Below, in pieces: positions 16,714 through 25,354 of a stretch of DNA of 40,193 nt (position 1 is its first letter; every line of letters begins with the position of its first letter). The stretch is from Chloroflexota bacterium. GTDB taxonomy: Bacteria; Chloroflexota; Dehalococcoidia; UBA2979. Location: assembly GCA_947479915.1 (NCBI GenBank), contig CANKAU010000019.1:1-40193 (forward strand), in the 5' to 3' direction. The position numbers were made by a program, and so were the translations under genes. The notes beneath the pieces are model-generated. The model had not been told where the DNA came from. It saw nothing but the letters and a program-made list of their open reading frames with translations, and ran no database searches.

Positions 16714-17913
16714 ATGGAGCTCGACCTGATCCGGCGCCTGTCCCAGCCGGCCGACACGAAGGTGATCCTCTGCGTCCTCGACGGCCTCGGCGGCCTGCCC
16801 GGCCCTCGCGGCCGCAGCGAGCTCGAGGAAGCCGACACCAAGAACCTCGATCGCCTCGCAGAGCAGGGGAGCGTCGGTCGCACGCTGCCGGTCGGCCACG
16901 GCGTGACGCCCGGCTCGGGTCCCGGCCACATCGCCCTCTTCTCCTACGACCCGCTGACCTACGAGATCGGCCGAGGTGCGCTGGAAGGCACCGGCATCGG
17001 CTTCGAACTGGGGCCGAACGACATCGCCGCACGCGGCAACCTCTGCAACCTCGACGATGCCGGGCTGATCACCGACCGCCGCGCCGGCCGCATGCCGACC
17101 GAGCAGACGGCGGAGGTCTGCGCGCTGCTCCGGGAGATCAAGCTTCCGGGCGTCGAGGTCTTCGTGGAGCCGGTGCAGGACCAGCGCTTCGTCCTCGTCC
17201 TCCGGGGCGAGGGACTGAGCGACCAGTTGGTGGAAACCGACCCGCAGAAGGAAGGCGTCGCGCCGATCAAGGCGACGGCGACCTCGCCGGCCGGTGAGCG
17301 CACCGCCCAGCTCGCGCAGCAATGGATCGCTGCCGCCGAGGCGATGCTCAAGGGGCGCGAGCGCGGCAACGGCGTGCTGCTGCGGGGCTGGTCGCCTCGA
17401 CCGGACATGCCGCCGTTCCCCGAGCTGTGGAAGCTCCGCGCGGCCGCCGTCACCGTCTATCCGATGTACCGCGGCGTCGCCAAGCTCTGCGGCATGGACT
17501 CGATCGAGGGCGCGCACAACTTCGCCGAAGAGATCGAGCTCGTGAAGAAGCACTGGAACGACTACGACTTCTTCTTCGTGCACTACAAGTACACCGACAG
17601 TGCCGGCGAGGACGGTGACTTCCGCCGCAAGCAGGAGGCGATCACCGCCTTTGACCAGGCGCTGCCCGGTCTGCTGGACCTGAAGCCGAACGTCCTCGTG
17701 GTGACCGGTGACCACTCGACGCCCGCCAGCATGGCCGCGCACTCGTGGCACCCGGTGCCGCTGCTGATCTGGGGCGACCTGGTGCGCACGGACAGCGTGA
17801 CGCGCTTCTCGGAGTCGCAGGCGGCGATGGGCGAGATCGGCACGATCCTCGCGAAGGACGTGCTGCCGATCGCCTTCGCCCACGCCGGTCGCCTCGCGAA
17901 GTACGGGGCGTAA
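16714..17913 (+). CDS. apgM: 2,3-bisphosphoglycerate-independent phosphoglycerate mutase, archaeal type
   Basis: Interconverts 3- and 2-phosphoglycerate. The 399-residue protein belongs to the alkaline phosphatase superfamily, in the shorter archaeal (ApgM) branch rather than the 510-residue GpmI branch. The metal-binding start VILCVLDGLGG (17-27) and the nucleophile region TPGSGPGHIALFSYDP (65-80, Ser68) are clear; the late metal ligands sit in VVTGDHSTP and AHSWHPVP. GGAGG precedes the ATG. The gene lies between pgk and tpiA, so its glycolytic role is secure. No gapA or eno is adjacent in the window. Confidence 0.93.
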   Translation: MELDLIRRLSQPADTKVILCVLDGLGGLPGPRGRSELEEADTKNLDRLAEQGSVGRTLPVGHGVTPGSGPGHIALFSYDPLTYEIGRGALEGTGIGFELGPNDIAARGNLCNLDDAGLITDRRAGRMPTEQTAEVCALLREIKLPGVEVFVEPVQDQRFVLVLRGEGLSDQLVETDPQKEGVAPIKATATSPAGERTAQLAQQWIAAAEAMLKGRERGNGVLLRGWSPRPDMPPFPELWKLRAAAVTVYPMYRGVAKLCGMDSIEGAHNFAEEIELVKKHWNDYDFFFVHYKYTDSAGEDGDFRRKQEAITAFDQALPGLLDLKPNVLVVTGDHSTPASMAAHSWHPVPLLIWGDLVRTDSVTRFSESQAAMGEIGTILAKDVLPIAFAHAGRLAKYGA

Positions 17914-17915
17914 TC

Positions 17916-18671
17916 GTGGCGCGCACGCCCGTCATCGGCGGGAACTGGAAGATGAACACCACCCGCGTCGAGGCGCAGGCGCTGCTGCGCGACCTCCGTA
18001 CGCGCCTGGATGCTCTCGCCGGCGTCGAAGTGGTCGTGTGCCCGCCTGCGGCGTGGCTCGGCGACGCCGCGGACGTCCTCGGTGGATCGTCGATCGAGGT
18101 CGGCGCGCAGAACGTGTACTGGGAGCCGAAGGGCGCCTTCACCGGCGAGGTCAGCGCGCCCATGCTCGTGGGCACCGCGACGCAGGTGATCATCGGCCAC
18201 TCCGAGCGCCGCCACGTCTTCGGCGAGACGGACGAGGCAACCAACCGCAAGCTGCGCGCCGTCCTCGAAGCCGGCCTGCACCCGATCCTCGCGATCGGCG
18301 AGCTGCGCGAGGAGGCCGAGGGCGGCCAGACCGAAGCGGTGCTGCGCCGACAGATCACCGGTGCGTTCGAGGGCTTCGACGCGCTCCCGGGTGACCTCGT
18401 CGTCGCGTACGAGCCGGTCTGGGCGATCGGCACGGGCCTCGCCGCCACTGCCGAGGACGCACAGGAGCGTTGCGCGATGGTGCGCCGCATCCTGACCGAG
18501 CGCTTCGACGCTTCGAGCGCTGACGCCTGCCGCATCCAGTACGGCGGCTCCGTGAACGCGGGCAACGCCGCCGGCTTCGCTGCGGGTGCCGACATCGACG
18601 GCGTCCTCGTCGGGGGCGCGTCACTCGATGGCGCCGCGTTCGAGGCGATCTGCCGGGCGTTCGTCGCCTAG
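17916..18671 (+). CDS. tpiA: triosephosphate isomerase
   Basis: Interconverts dihydroxyacetone phosphate and glyceraldehyde 3-phosphate. From the GTG at 17916 it is 251 residues. Catalytic residues are Lys12 in GGNWKMN, His95 in IIGHSERR and Glu166 in VAYEPVWAIGTG; the phosphate loop YGGSVNAGN is present. The usual CIGE motif reads AIGE here, which is tolerated because that Cys is not catalytic. The GTG starts two bases after the apgM stop. The start is chosen because it gives the canonical N terminus. Confidence 0.96.
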   Translation: MARTPVIGGNWKMNTTRVEAQALLRDLRTRLDALAGVEVVVCPPAAWLGDAADVLGGSSIEVGAQNVYWEPKGAFTGEVSAPMLVGTATQVIIGHSERRHVFGETDEATNRKLRAVLEAGLHPILAIGELREEAEGGQTEAVLRRQITGAFEGFDALPGDLVVAYEPVWAIGTGLAATAEDAQERCAMVRRILTERFDASSADACRIQYGGSVNAGNAAGFAAGADIDGVLVGGASLDGAAFEAICRAFVA

Positions 18672-18689
18672 GCGACGCGCACCGTCTTC

Positions 18690-19610
18690 ATGTCACCTCG
18701 ACACGTCGTCGTGCTCGTCGGGCCGACGGCCTCTGGCAAGACCGCCGTCGCGGTCGCGGCATCCGCACGTGTCCCGCTCGAGGTCGTGTCGGCCGACTCC
18801 CGTCAGCTGCGCGCGGAGATGCTGATTGGCACCGCCGCACCCGACGAGGCTGAGCTCGCCGCCGTCCCGCACCACCTCGTCAGCACCGTGCTCCCGGGCG
18901 CCCCGTGGTCGCTCCCGGACTGGCTCCGCGAGGCGCGGGAGGCGATCGAGGGCGCGTGGGCCCGCGACCGACTCCCGCTGGTGGTCGGCGGCACCGGGCA
19001 GTACGTCTGGGCGCTCCTCGACGGGTGGGACGTGCCGGAGGTGCCGCCCGACGAGGCGGTGCGAGCGAACCTCGAGACCTACGCCGAGGAGCATGGCGCG
19101 GCGGCCCTCCACGCACGGCTGGCGGCCGTGGATGCTGCTTCCGCGGAGCGCATCGATCCGATGAACGTGCGCCGCGTCATCCGCGCGATGGAGATCGTGG
19201 AGGTCACGGGGAAGCCCGTGCCGCCGCTCACGCCTCGTGACCCCGGGTTCACCTGGGCCGTGGTCGGCCTCCGTTGGCCGCGCGAGGCGCTCCACGCCCG
19301 CGCCGACGCCCGCGTGGAGGCGATGTTCGCCGCCGGGCTGGTCGAGGAGACGCGGGGCGTGGTGGAGCGGCACGGGCGCGGCTACCCGGCGCTCGATTCC
19401 ATCGGCTACCGGGAGGCGCTCGCGGTCCTCGACGGGGAGTGTGACACGGCCGAGGCGGTGCGCCGGACGAAGATCGCAACCCACCGGCTGATCCGGATGC
19501 AGGCGACCTGGTTCCGCGACGACGACCCGAGGATCGAGTGGGTGGACGGGTCGAATCTGGCGGCGGCGGTTGATGCTATTGAGAGAGCAGCGCGCGGGCC
19601 CGTAGGATAG
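18690..19610 (+). CDS. miaA: tRNA dimethylallyltransferase
   Basis: Adds dimethylallyl to A37 of tRNAs that read codons starting with U, using dimethylallyl diphosphate. The P-loop GPTASGKT is at 11-18. SADSRQ (34-39) carries the catalytic Asp36, and VVGGTGQY lies near the middle, then DSIGYREAL and TRRTKIATHRLIRMQATWFRD-like sequence at the C terminus for tRNA contact. In most MiaA the Asp motif continues as DSRQVYRGMDIGTAKP; here it reads DSRQLRAEMLIGTAAP, so the usual Tyr and Asp are replaced. The rest is intact, so activity is expected. It sits 18 bases after tpiA and 4 before dapF. Confidence 0.93.
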   Translation: MSPRHVVVLVGPTASGKTAVAVAASARVPLEVVSADSRQLRAEMLIGTAAPDEAELAAVPHHLVSTVLPGAPWSLPDWLREAREAIEGAWARDRLPLVVGGTGQYVWALLDGWDVPEVPPDEAVRANLETYAEEHGAAALHARLAAVDAASAERIDPMNVRRVIRAMEIVEVTGKPVPPLTPRDPGFTWAVVGLRWPREALHARADARVEAMFAAGLVEETRGVVERHGRGYPALDSIGYREALAVLDGECDTAEAVRRTKIATHRLIRMQATWFRDDDPRIEWVDGSNLAAAVDAIERAARGPVG

Positions 19611-19614
19611 CGGG

Positions 19615-20502
19615 ATGGAGAGTCCAGTGAACGCACCATTCTCGTTCTGGAAGATGCACGGCGCCGGCAACGACTTCGTTGTGGTTGAGACCGACGACCT
19701 CGCCGCCTCGGACGAGGCGTGGGGGGCGCTCGCCGTGCAGGTCTGCGACCGCCACATGGGCGTGGGCGCGGATGGGCTGATCCTCGTGCAGCCGTCGAAG
19801 ACGGCCGACCGCAAGATGCGGATCTTCAACGCGGACGGCTCGGACGGCGTCATGTGCGTCAACGGCATCCGCTGCTTCACGAAGTTCTCGATCGACCGCG
19901 GGCTGGTCGAGGCGCCGGACGGGCGCATGACCGTGGAGACCGGCCCCGGCGTCATCCCCGTGCACGCCTTCCGTGGCGAGGACGGCACCGTCGCCCGCGT
20001 GCAGGTGACCGCTGCCGTCCCGGACCTCGCGCCCGCCGCCTCGGGCGTGCACGTCGAGGCGGCCGCGCCGGTCCTCGACCTGCCGGTCACGACCACGGAC
20101 GCGCAGGGCGACTCCACGCAGCACGTCGCGATCGTGTCGATGGGCAACCCGCACGCCGTGCAGTTCATCGACGGCGCACCAGCGGACTACCCGCTGCATC
20201 GCATCGGTCCGCTGATGGAGCACCACGCGGTGTTCACCCAGCGGACGAACTACGAGGTCGTGCGCGTCGTAGACCGCGCGCACATCGACATGCGCGTGTG
20301 GGAACGCGGCGTGGGAGAGACCATGGCCTGTGGCTCAGGCGCGTGCGCCGTCGTCGTCGCTGCGCGTCTGCGCGGCGAGGTCGATGACCGCGTGGATGTG
20401 CGTGTGCCCGGTGGCACCCTGGAAATCGAGTGGAACGGCCACGATGCGGTCAGCCTCACCGGCCCCGCCGTGCGCGTCTTCGAGTCGGAGTGGACACGTT
20501 GA
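19615..20502 (+). CDS. dapF: diaminopimelate epimerase
   Basis: Converts LL-diaminopimelate to the meso form for lysine and peptidoglycan. The 295-residue protein has the N-terminal KMHGAGNDFVVVE (13-25), RIFNADGSDGVMC up to Cys81, and MACGSGACAVVVAA with Cys239; the two Cys are the catalytic pair. The first catalytic loop is C-V-N-G-I-R-C instead of the common C-G-N-G-x-R-C. This deserves notice but keeps the Cys and the Asn-Gly. ATG at 19615 is used; a GTG four codons later is possible. With dapL 1 kb downstream it defines the aminotransferase variant of the DAP pathway. Confidence 0.95.
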   Translation: MESPVNAPFSFWKMHGAGNDFVVVETDDLAASDEAWGALAVQVCDRHMGVGADGLILVQPSKTADRKMRIFNADGSDGVMCVNGIRCFTKFSIDRGLVEAPDGRMTVETGPGVIPVHAFRGEDGTVARVQVTAAVPDLAPAASGVHVEAAAPVLDLPVTTTDAQGDSTQHVAIVSMGNPHAVQFIDGAPADYPLHRIGPLMEHHAVFTQRTNYEVVRVVDRAHIDMRVWERGVGETMACGSGACAVVVAARLRGEVDDRVDVRVPGGTLEIEWNGHDAVSLTGPAVRVFESEWTR

Positions 20503-21386
20503 ACGAATCTCGTCGGCTGATCGAATCCGCGTCGCCGTGGACCCTGCGCAACGCCCCCGTCCGCCCTCGGGAGTGGCGTGCGCTGATGGACGCCGAGGGC
20601 GCCGTCCACCTGCAGAGTGACGGCGGCGAGATGCTGCTGGTTCCGGACCAGGGCCAGCTCCGCCTGTACTGGGCCTACGAGAGCATCGAGGAGATGCGGT
20701 CGCTGTTCCCGCGCCACTTCGAGGCGATGAAGGAAGAGATCAGCGCGGATGTCGCGGACTACGTGGTCATGGACCTCGTGAACGTCGTGAACCGTGACTG
20801 GTTCGATCCGCTGCTGCGAGACGCCGACTTCGCGCTTTTCGCGGAGTGGATGGAGATGGCGCACCCGGCGCTCGACACCGTCGCGCTGCCGGAGTTCCCC
20901 GAGGGCGTGTCGATGCGCCGCGCGGGTGACGACGACATCGACCGGCTGCGCGAGATCTGGCAGGCCGCCTACGGCGACTACGCCGACGGTGACCGCTCGT
21001 TCGACGCGATGGTGAACGAGGCGGCCTGGGCCGGCGTCCTGGTCGCGGACGGCGAGATCGCGGCGTTCGCGCTGAACAGTGAGGTCGAACGGGCCGAGGG
21101 GCGCATCCTGACTGCTGCCGTCGCGCCGGAGCACTGGGGGAACGGCTACGGCAAGCTCGTCCTCGCCGCGGCCGCGTACCAGCTCGCATCGAAGGAGGCG
21201 ACCCGCGCCGTGCTGCGCGTGCGCCCGGACATCCGGCAGGCGCTCCGCGTGTGCTCGGACCTGGGCTTCCGGCACTTCCGGTCGGGCATCGAATTCCGCC
21301 GCTCCGTGGACGAGGCGGCGATCGCCGCCGCTCGCGAGACGCGCCGCATCGGCGGCGTGAAGGCGCGCTTCGGCGACTGGCGCTAA
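20490..21386 (+). CDS. GNAT-family N-acetyltransferase
   Basis: About 298 residues. The C-terminal half is a GNAT domain: MRRAGDDDIDRLREIWQAAY opens it (about residue 141), and the acetyl-CoA motif A is VAPEHWGNGYGKLVL (about 210-224), close to the consensus with Q/RxxGxG/A. A motif B strand follows near LRVRPDIRQALRVCSDLGF. The N-terminal half is not a recognisable second GNAT domain. The start is uncertain: GTG at 20490 (used) or TTG at 20499, the latter making a TTGA overlap with the dapF stop. The acyl acceptor is unknown. Confidence 0.8.
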   Translation: MDTLNESRRLIESASPWTLRNAPVRPREWRALMDAEGAVHLQSDGGEMLLVPDQGQLRLYWAYESIEEMRSLFPRHFEAMKEEISADVADYVVMDLVNVVNRDWFDPLLRDADFALFAEWMEMAHPALDTVALPEFPEGVSMRRAGDDDIDRLREIWQAAYGDYADGDRSFDAMVNEAAWAGVLVADGEIAAFALNSEVERAEGRILTAAVAPEHWGNGYGKLVLAAAAYQLASKEATRAVLRVRPDIRQALRVCSDLGFRHFRSGIEFRRSVDEAAIAAARETRRIGGVKARFGDWR

Positions 21387-21432
21387 TCGCGTCGAGGGTC
21401 GTGCCGGGATGCCGGCCCGCCTCGATCCAGAC

Positions 21433-21460
21433 CTGCGGGCCGCGAGGCCCGCAGCTTTGT
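21433..21460 (+). terminator. intrinsic-terminator-like hairpin between the GNAT gene and dapL
   Basis: A perfect nine-base stem, CTGCGGGCC (21433-21441) and GGCCCGCAG (21446-21454), closed by a GCGA tetraloop of the stable GNRA type, is followed by CTTTGT. The T tail is short, so it may be only a partial stop that lets some transcripts continue into dapL, which has no clear promoter of its own. Confidence 0.6.
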
Positions 21461-21506
21461 AAGCAACGACTCAGCAACGACCTCGTTCCCTGCAGGAGAC
21501 TCATCG

Positions 21507-22685
21507 ATGGAACTCGCGCAGCGCGTGCAGCAACTGCCGCCGTACCTCTTCGCCCGCATCTCCGAGATGATCGCGCAGAAACGCGCCGCCGGCGTCGATG
21601 TGATCTCGCTCGGCATCGGTGACCCCGACATCCCGACGCCCTCGTACCTCATCGACGTGCTGAAGGCGGCGGCGGACAAGCCGGCGAACCACCGCTACCC
21701 GGAGTCGGACGGCCTGCCGGAGCTCCGCCAGTCGATCGCGCGCTGGTACCAGACGAGGCACGGCGTGACGCTCGACCCGAACAAGGAGGTCGTCCCGCTG
21801 ATCGGCTCCAAGGAGGGCATCGGCCACCTCCCCCTGTGCCTGATCAACCCGGGCGACGTCTCGCTCATCACCGATCCCGGCTACCCCGTGTACGAGATCG
21901 GCACCATGTTCGCCGGTGGCGAGACCGTGAAGCTCCCGCTGCGCGAGGAGGACGGCTGGCTGCCGCGCCTGGACGAGATCCCGGCCGAGGCGGCCCGCCG
22001 CGCCAAGATCCTCTGGCTGAACTACCCGAACAACCCGACCGGCGCCGTGTGCGACCGCGCCTTCTTCGAGCGCGCCGTGGCGTGGGCGAAGGCGAACGAT
22101 GTCGTCATCGCGCACGACCTCGCGTACGCCGATGTGGTCTACGACGGGTACGAGCCCACGAGCATCCTCGAGGTGCCCGGCGCGATAGACGTGGCGATCG
22201 AGTTCAACTCGCTCTCGAAGGCGTTCAACATGACCGGCTGGCGCGTCGGCATGGCCGTCGGCAACGCCACCGTGATCAACGCGCTCACGCGCGTGAAGAC
22301 GAACCTCGACAGCGGCATCCCGCAGGCGATCCAGGAGATGGCGATCGCCGCCCTCGATGACCCACGCGACACGATGGCCGTGCACAACGCGATCTACCAG
22401 CGCCGCCGCGACCGTGTCGTCGAGGTGCTGCGTGAGCTCGGCCTGCGCCTCGACCCGCCGAAGGCGTCGCTCTACGTCTGGGCGCGCCTCCCGGAGGGCC
22501 AGCGCTCCAGCGCCGAGTTCGCCGCGGGCCTCATCGACGCCACGGGCGTCGTCGTGACGCCGGGCATGTCCTACGGACAGTCGGGTGAGGGCTACATCCG
22601 CATCTCGCTCACCGTCCCGGACGACCGCCTGGAGGAAGCCCTGAAGCGCCTGTCCGCCTACGCGCGCGGCGAGAAGGTGCTGTAG
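21507..22685 (+). CDS. dapL: LL-diaminopimelate aminotransferase
   Basis: A PLP aminotransferase of fold type I, 392 residues. Characteristic parts are YPESDGLPELR (64-74), PLIGSKEGIGHL (97-108, cofactor phosphate region), NYPNNPTGA (172-180), AHDLAYADVVYDGY (202-215, Asp204 and Tyr207) and SLSKAFNMTGWRVG (235-248, Lys238 as Schiff base). This pattern (SKEGI, and LGIGDPDIPTP near the N terminus) is that of DapL, which turns tetrahydrodipicolinate straight to LL-DAP without succinyl or acetyl intermediates. dapF lies upstream in the same direction. An alanine/aspartate aminotransferase assignment is less likely. GGAG precedes the ATG. Confidence 0.88.
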   Translation: MELAQRVQQLPPYLFARISEMIAQKRAAGVDVISLGIGDPDIPTPSYLIDVLKAAADKPANHRYPESDGLPELRQSIARWYQTRHGVTLDPNKEVVPLIGSKEGIGHLPLCLINPGDVSLITDPGYPVYEIGTMFAGGETVKLPLREEDGWLPRLDEIPAEAARRAKILWLNYPNNPTGAVCDRAFFERAVAWAKANDVVIAHDLAYADVVYDGYEPTSILEVPGAIDVAIEFNSLSKAFNMTGWRVGMAVGNATVINALTRVKTNLDSGIPQAIQEMAIAALDDPRDTMAVHNAIYQRRRDRVVEVLRELGLRLDPPKASLYVWARLPEGQRSSAEFAAGLIDATGVVVTPGMSYGQSGEGYIRISLTVPDDRLEEALKRLSAYARGEKVL

Positions 22686-22741
22686 CGCATTCGTGACGCG
22701 GGACGCGCGGGGCGGGCGCATCGACGTCTGTTCCCCGCGCG

Positions 22742-22756
22742 TACACTGTGATCACA
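22742..22756 (+). promoter_or_regulatory. hflX -10 region with overlapping palindrome
   Basis: TACACT (22742-22747) is a plausible -10 box just 14 bases before the hflX GTG. A perfect ten-base palindrome TGTGATCACA (22747-22756) overlaps its end. The -35 position is weak. Transcription would start only about six bases before the GTG, and no Shine-Dalgarno sequence fits, so the mRNA would be nearly leaderless. Confidence 0.4.
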
Positions 22757-22760
22757 CAGC

Positions 22761-24077
22761 GTGAGCAGGAGACCGCCCATCTCATTCCCCCCCGACTCTT
22801 CCGCCGACGACTCATCCGAAGCGCCGCACGAGTACAAGAACGAGTACTCGAACGGGCGCGGTGGTCGCGGCGAGCGCCGCAACGGCGGCAAGCGCGGCAC
22901 CTCGCACGGCACGGGCACGACGCAAGAGCGCGCGTTCCTCGTCGGCGTCGATCGCGGCTCGCGCGAGGGGATGTCGCTTGACGAGTCGATGCTGGAGCTC
23001 GGGCGCCTCGTGGACACGGCCGGCGGCATCGTCGTCGGTAGCATGACGCAGCGCCGCGCGCGCATCGACCCCGCCACGTACATCGGCTCCGGCAAGCTCG
23101 AGGAGATCGTCGCGGCGCGCGAGGAGACGAAGTACACGCTTGTCGTCTTCGATGACGCGCTCTCACCCTCGCAGCAGCTCCACCTCGAGGGCGCTCTGAA
23201 GGTGAAGGTGCTCGACCGCTCGGCGCTGATCCTCGACATCTTCGCGGCGCGTGCCCAGACGCGTGAGGCGTCGCTCCAGGTCGAGCTCGCACAGCACGAG
23301 TACCTCCTGCCGAGGTTGCGCGGCCAGTGGCAGCACCTCGAGCGCATGGAGGGCGCGATCGGATCGCGCGGCCCCGGTGAGACGCAGCTGGAGACGGACC
23401 GCCGGCTCATCGGCACGCGCATCGCGCGGCTGAAGAAGCAAATCAAGACCGTCACGCAGCAGCGCGCGCTGCAGCGCACCCGGCGCGAGCGACAGGCGAT
23501 GCCCGTCGTGGCACTGGTGGGCTACACGAACGCCGGGAAGTCCTCGCTCATGCGCGCGCTCTCCGGCGCGGACGTGTACGCCGCGGATGCCGTGTTTGCG
23601 ACGCTCGACCCCGTGACGCGCCGCATCGGCTCCGGGACGTCCGAGGCGTTCTTGCTCACCGACACCGTGGGCTTCATGCAGAAGCTCCCCACGCAGCTCG
23701 TCTCCGCGTTCCGCGCGACCCTCGAGGAGTTGAAGACCGCCGATCTGCTCGTGCACGTGATCGACGGCACCGCGAACGCCGTGGACGCCCAGCGCGACAC
23801 CGTGCAGGAGACGCTCGAGGATCTCGGCATCGGCGATACGCCGGTGCTGTGTGTCGTGAACAAAGTCGATGGCATGGTGCTGCCGGACGGCTCCCCCGTG
23901 GAGACCGAGGCAGACCTGGCGATCCTCGACGAGGCGAACCCGCTCGGCATGGAGACGGAGACGCTCTACGTCTCCGCGACGACCGGCCTCGGCGTGGACG
24001 CGCTCCGCCAGCGCCTGCTGTACGAGTTTTTCGGCAACGAGGTGGTCGCGCCGACGGCGAGCAGCGCCGCCGTCTAG
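22761..24077 (+). CDS. hflX: ribosome-associated GTPase HflX
   Basis: A 438-residue GTPase that in other bacteria splits stalled or stressed ribosomes. The N-terminal HflX domain contains DPATYIGSGKLEEI (103-116) and the linker signature SRGPGETQLE (202-211). The G domain has P-loop GYTNAGKSS (254-262), switch I FATLDPVTR, G3 DTVGFM (301-306) and G4 NKVD. The first 50 residues are low-complexity and rich in Gly and Arg. The GTG at 22761 is the only suitable start before the conserved region. Convergent with the methyltransferase gene; the 54-base gap holds no clear terminator. Confidence 0.95.
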   Translation: MSRRPPISFPPDSSADDSSEAPHEYKNEYSNGRGGRGERRNGGKRGTSHGTGTTQERAFLVGVDRGSREGMSLDESMLELGRLVDTAGGIVVGSMTQRRARIDPATYIGSGKLEEIVAAREETKYTLVVFDDALSPSQQLHLEGALKVKVLDRSALILDIFAARAQTREASLQVELAQHEYLLPRLRGQWQHLERMEGAIGSRGPGETQLETDRRLIGTRIARLKKQIKTVTQQRALQRTRRERQAMPVVALVGYTNAGKSSLMRALSGADVYAADAVFATLDPVTRRIGSGTSEAFLLTDTVGFMQKLPTQLVSAFRATLEELKTADLLVHVIDGTANAVDAQRDTVQETLEDLGIGDTPVLCVVNKVDGMVLPDGSPVETEADLAILDEANPLGMETETLYVSATTGLGVDALRQRLLYEFFGNEVVAPTASSAAV

Positions 24078-24131
24078 GCCGGCGTCAGCCGCTCATCCCA
24101 ACCCCTGCCGACTGCGTGTGGGGGGAGAAGC

Positions 24132-25334
24132 TCAGCGCTCCCGTTCCGCAATCAAAGCGATGTGTGCATCGCCCATGCGCGTCAGCGCCACCGTGCGCAC
24201 GCGCTGCTCGCCTGACCTCGATCGGTTCGAGGCGAGTGCGCGGTTGAGGCGCGTCTCCAGCGCGTTCGTGTCCACCGGCGAGGCGCGCCGCATCACCTCG
24301 ACGCGGGTGACGCCGAGGTCGGTCAGCGCATCGCGGAGGCGGCGCTCAGCGAACGGCATCCACGAGTCGATGCGGAAGCGCCGCGCGAACGGGTTGTCGA
24401 GCGCCTCGTCGCCGCTCAAGTACGCCGTGTGCTCGTCAAGCCGCCACGCATGCAGCAGCGGAGCGACGATGTCGACGAGGCTGGCGCGGCCCACGCTCGG
24501 ATCGAGGTCGTAGAGGGTGCGTCCCGGTGCGCGAATCGGTGTCGCACCCGTGTCCGGTGCGCCCGCGAGGCTCGCGGCGCCGTCGAGGCCCGCCGCCAGC
24601 ACGGTGGCGCGCCGCGGGGCGGTGACCGCCGCGCCGAACCACAGCACCGCCTCCACCAGCGTGCCCTCGTGCGAGATGAACTCGATCTCGCACCCGGCCG
24701 GGACTGCCGCCAGGTCGATGCCCGGCGCCACCTTGATTCCCGCGCGCGGCAGGGCGGAGGCGATGGCGACCGCCACCGAGAGCGGCGGCGACCATTGCTC
24801 GGGATCGCGCACGCGCCCGCTGTCGCCTCGGCGTGCCGGGTCGAGCCAGGCGGCATCGACGTCGCCCGGTAACACGAACGCCTCGACGCTCGCCTCCGCG
24901 ACCTCGATCGGGAGGGCGCGCACGTGCGCGTTCGCGGCCACGAGGGCGAGGCGACTCGGGTCGCGGTCCACCGCGATCACGGGCGCATGCGCCGCGAGCG
25001 CGAGCGCGTCGCCACCGGCGCCACAGCCGAGGTCGGCGATGCGGGTGGCACCGGCGAAGCGGGCGGCGGTGTGCCGTGCGACCGCCTCGGCGGTGGCCTG
25101 TTCGGCGCTCTCGCGGTCGAAGAAGAGCGCGCCAGCGTCTGCGAACTTCGTGGCGGCGGATCGGCGACCCTCGATCAGGGCGAGCACGGCGCGGGCCTGC
25201 TCGGGCGTGAGGTCGCGGCGCAGCCGGTCGAGGATCGCGAGCTCGGTCAGGCCGGAGGCGACACCCTCTGCGGCGCGGGCGAGCGCGCGGGCACCGTGGT
25301 CGCTGCGGAGCCAGTCGACGTCGTGCGCATCCAT
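24132..25334 (-). CDS. class I SAM-dependent methyltransferase with THUMP-like C-terminal part
   Basis: A 400-residue protein. The Rossmann SAM site is DLGCGAGGDALALA (101-114), with acidic Asp123 in AVDRD ending strand beta2. The segment DVDAAWLDPARRGDSGR gives a DPAR motif in the place of the substrate-binding strand 4 motif. The C-terminal region (about 290-400) resembles the THUMP-like domain attached to this methyltransferase group, which suggests an RNA substrate; the target is unknown. The ATG at 25334 is used because it precedes a helical N-terminal domain; upstream codons in the same frame look non-coding. The next gene ends 20 bases upstream. Confidence 0.8.
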   Translation of the reverse strand: MDAHDVDWLRSDHGARALARAAEGVASGLTELAILDRLRRDLTPEQARAVLALIEGRRSAATKFADAGALFFDRESAEQATAEAVARHTAARFAGATRIADLGCGAGGDALALAAHAPVIAVDRDPSRLALVAANAHVRALPIEVAEASVEAFVLPGDVDAAWLDPARRGDSGRVRDPEQWSPPLSVAVAIASALPRAGIKVAPGIDLAAVPAGCEIEFISHEGTLVEAVLWFGAAVTAPRRATVLAAGLDGAASLAGAPDTGATPIRAPGRTLYDLDPSVGRASLVDIVAPLLHAWRLDEHTAYLSGDEALDNPFARRFRIDSWMPFAERRLRDALTDLGVTRVEVMRRASPVDTNALETRLNRALASNRSRSGEQRVRTVALTRMGDAHIALIAERER

Positions 25335-25354
25335 GGAGCGAAGGGCCGGGCGGG

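Noticed and set aside
24117..24129. 13-mer TGTGGGGGGAGAA also present at 8062-8074
   Set aside because: A shared 13-mer is expected by chance in 40 kb, and the flanks do not match.
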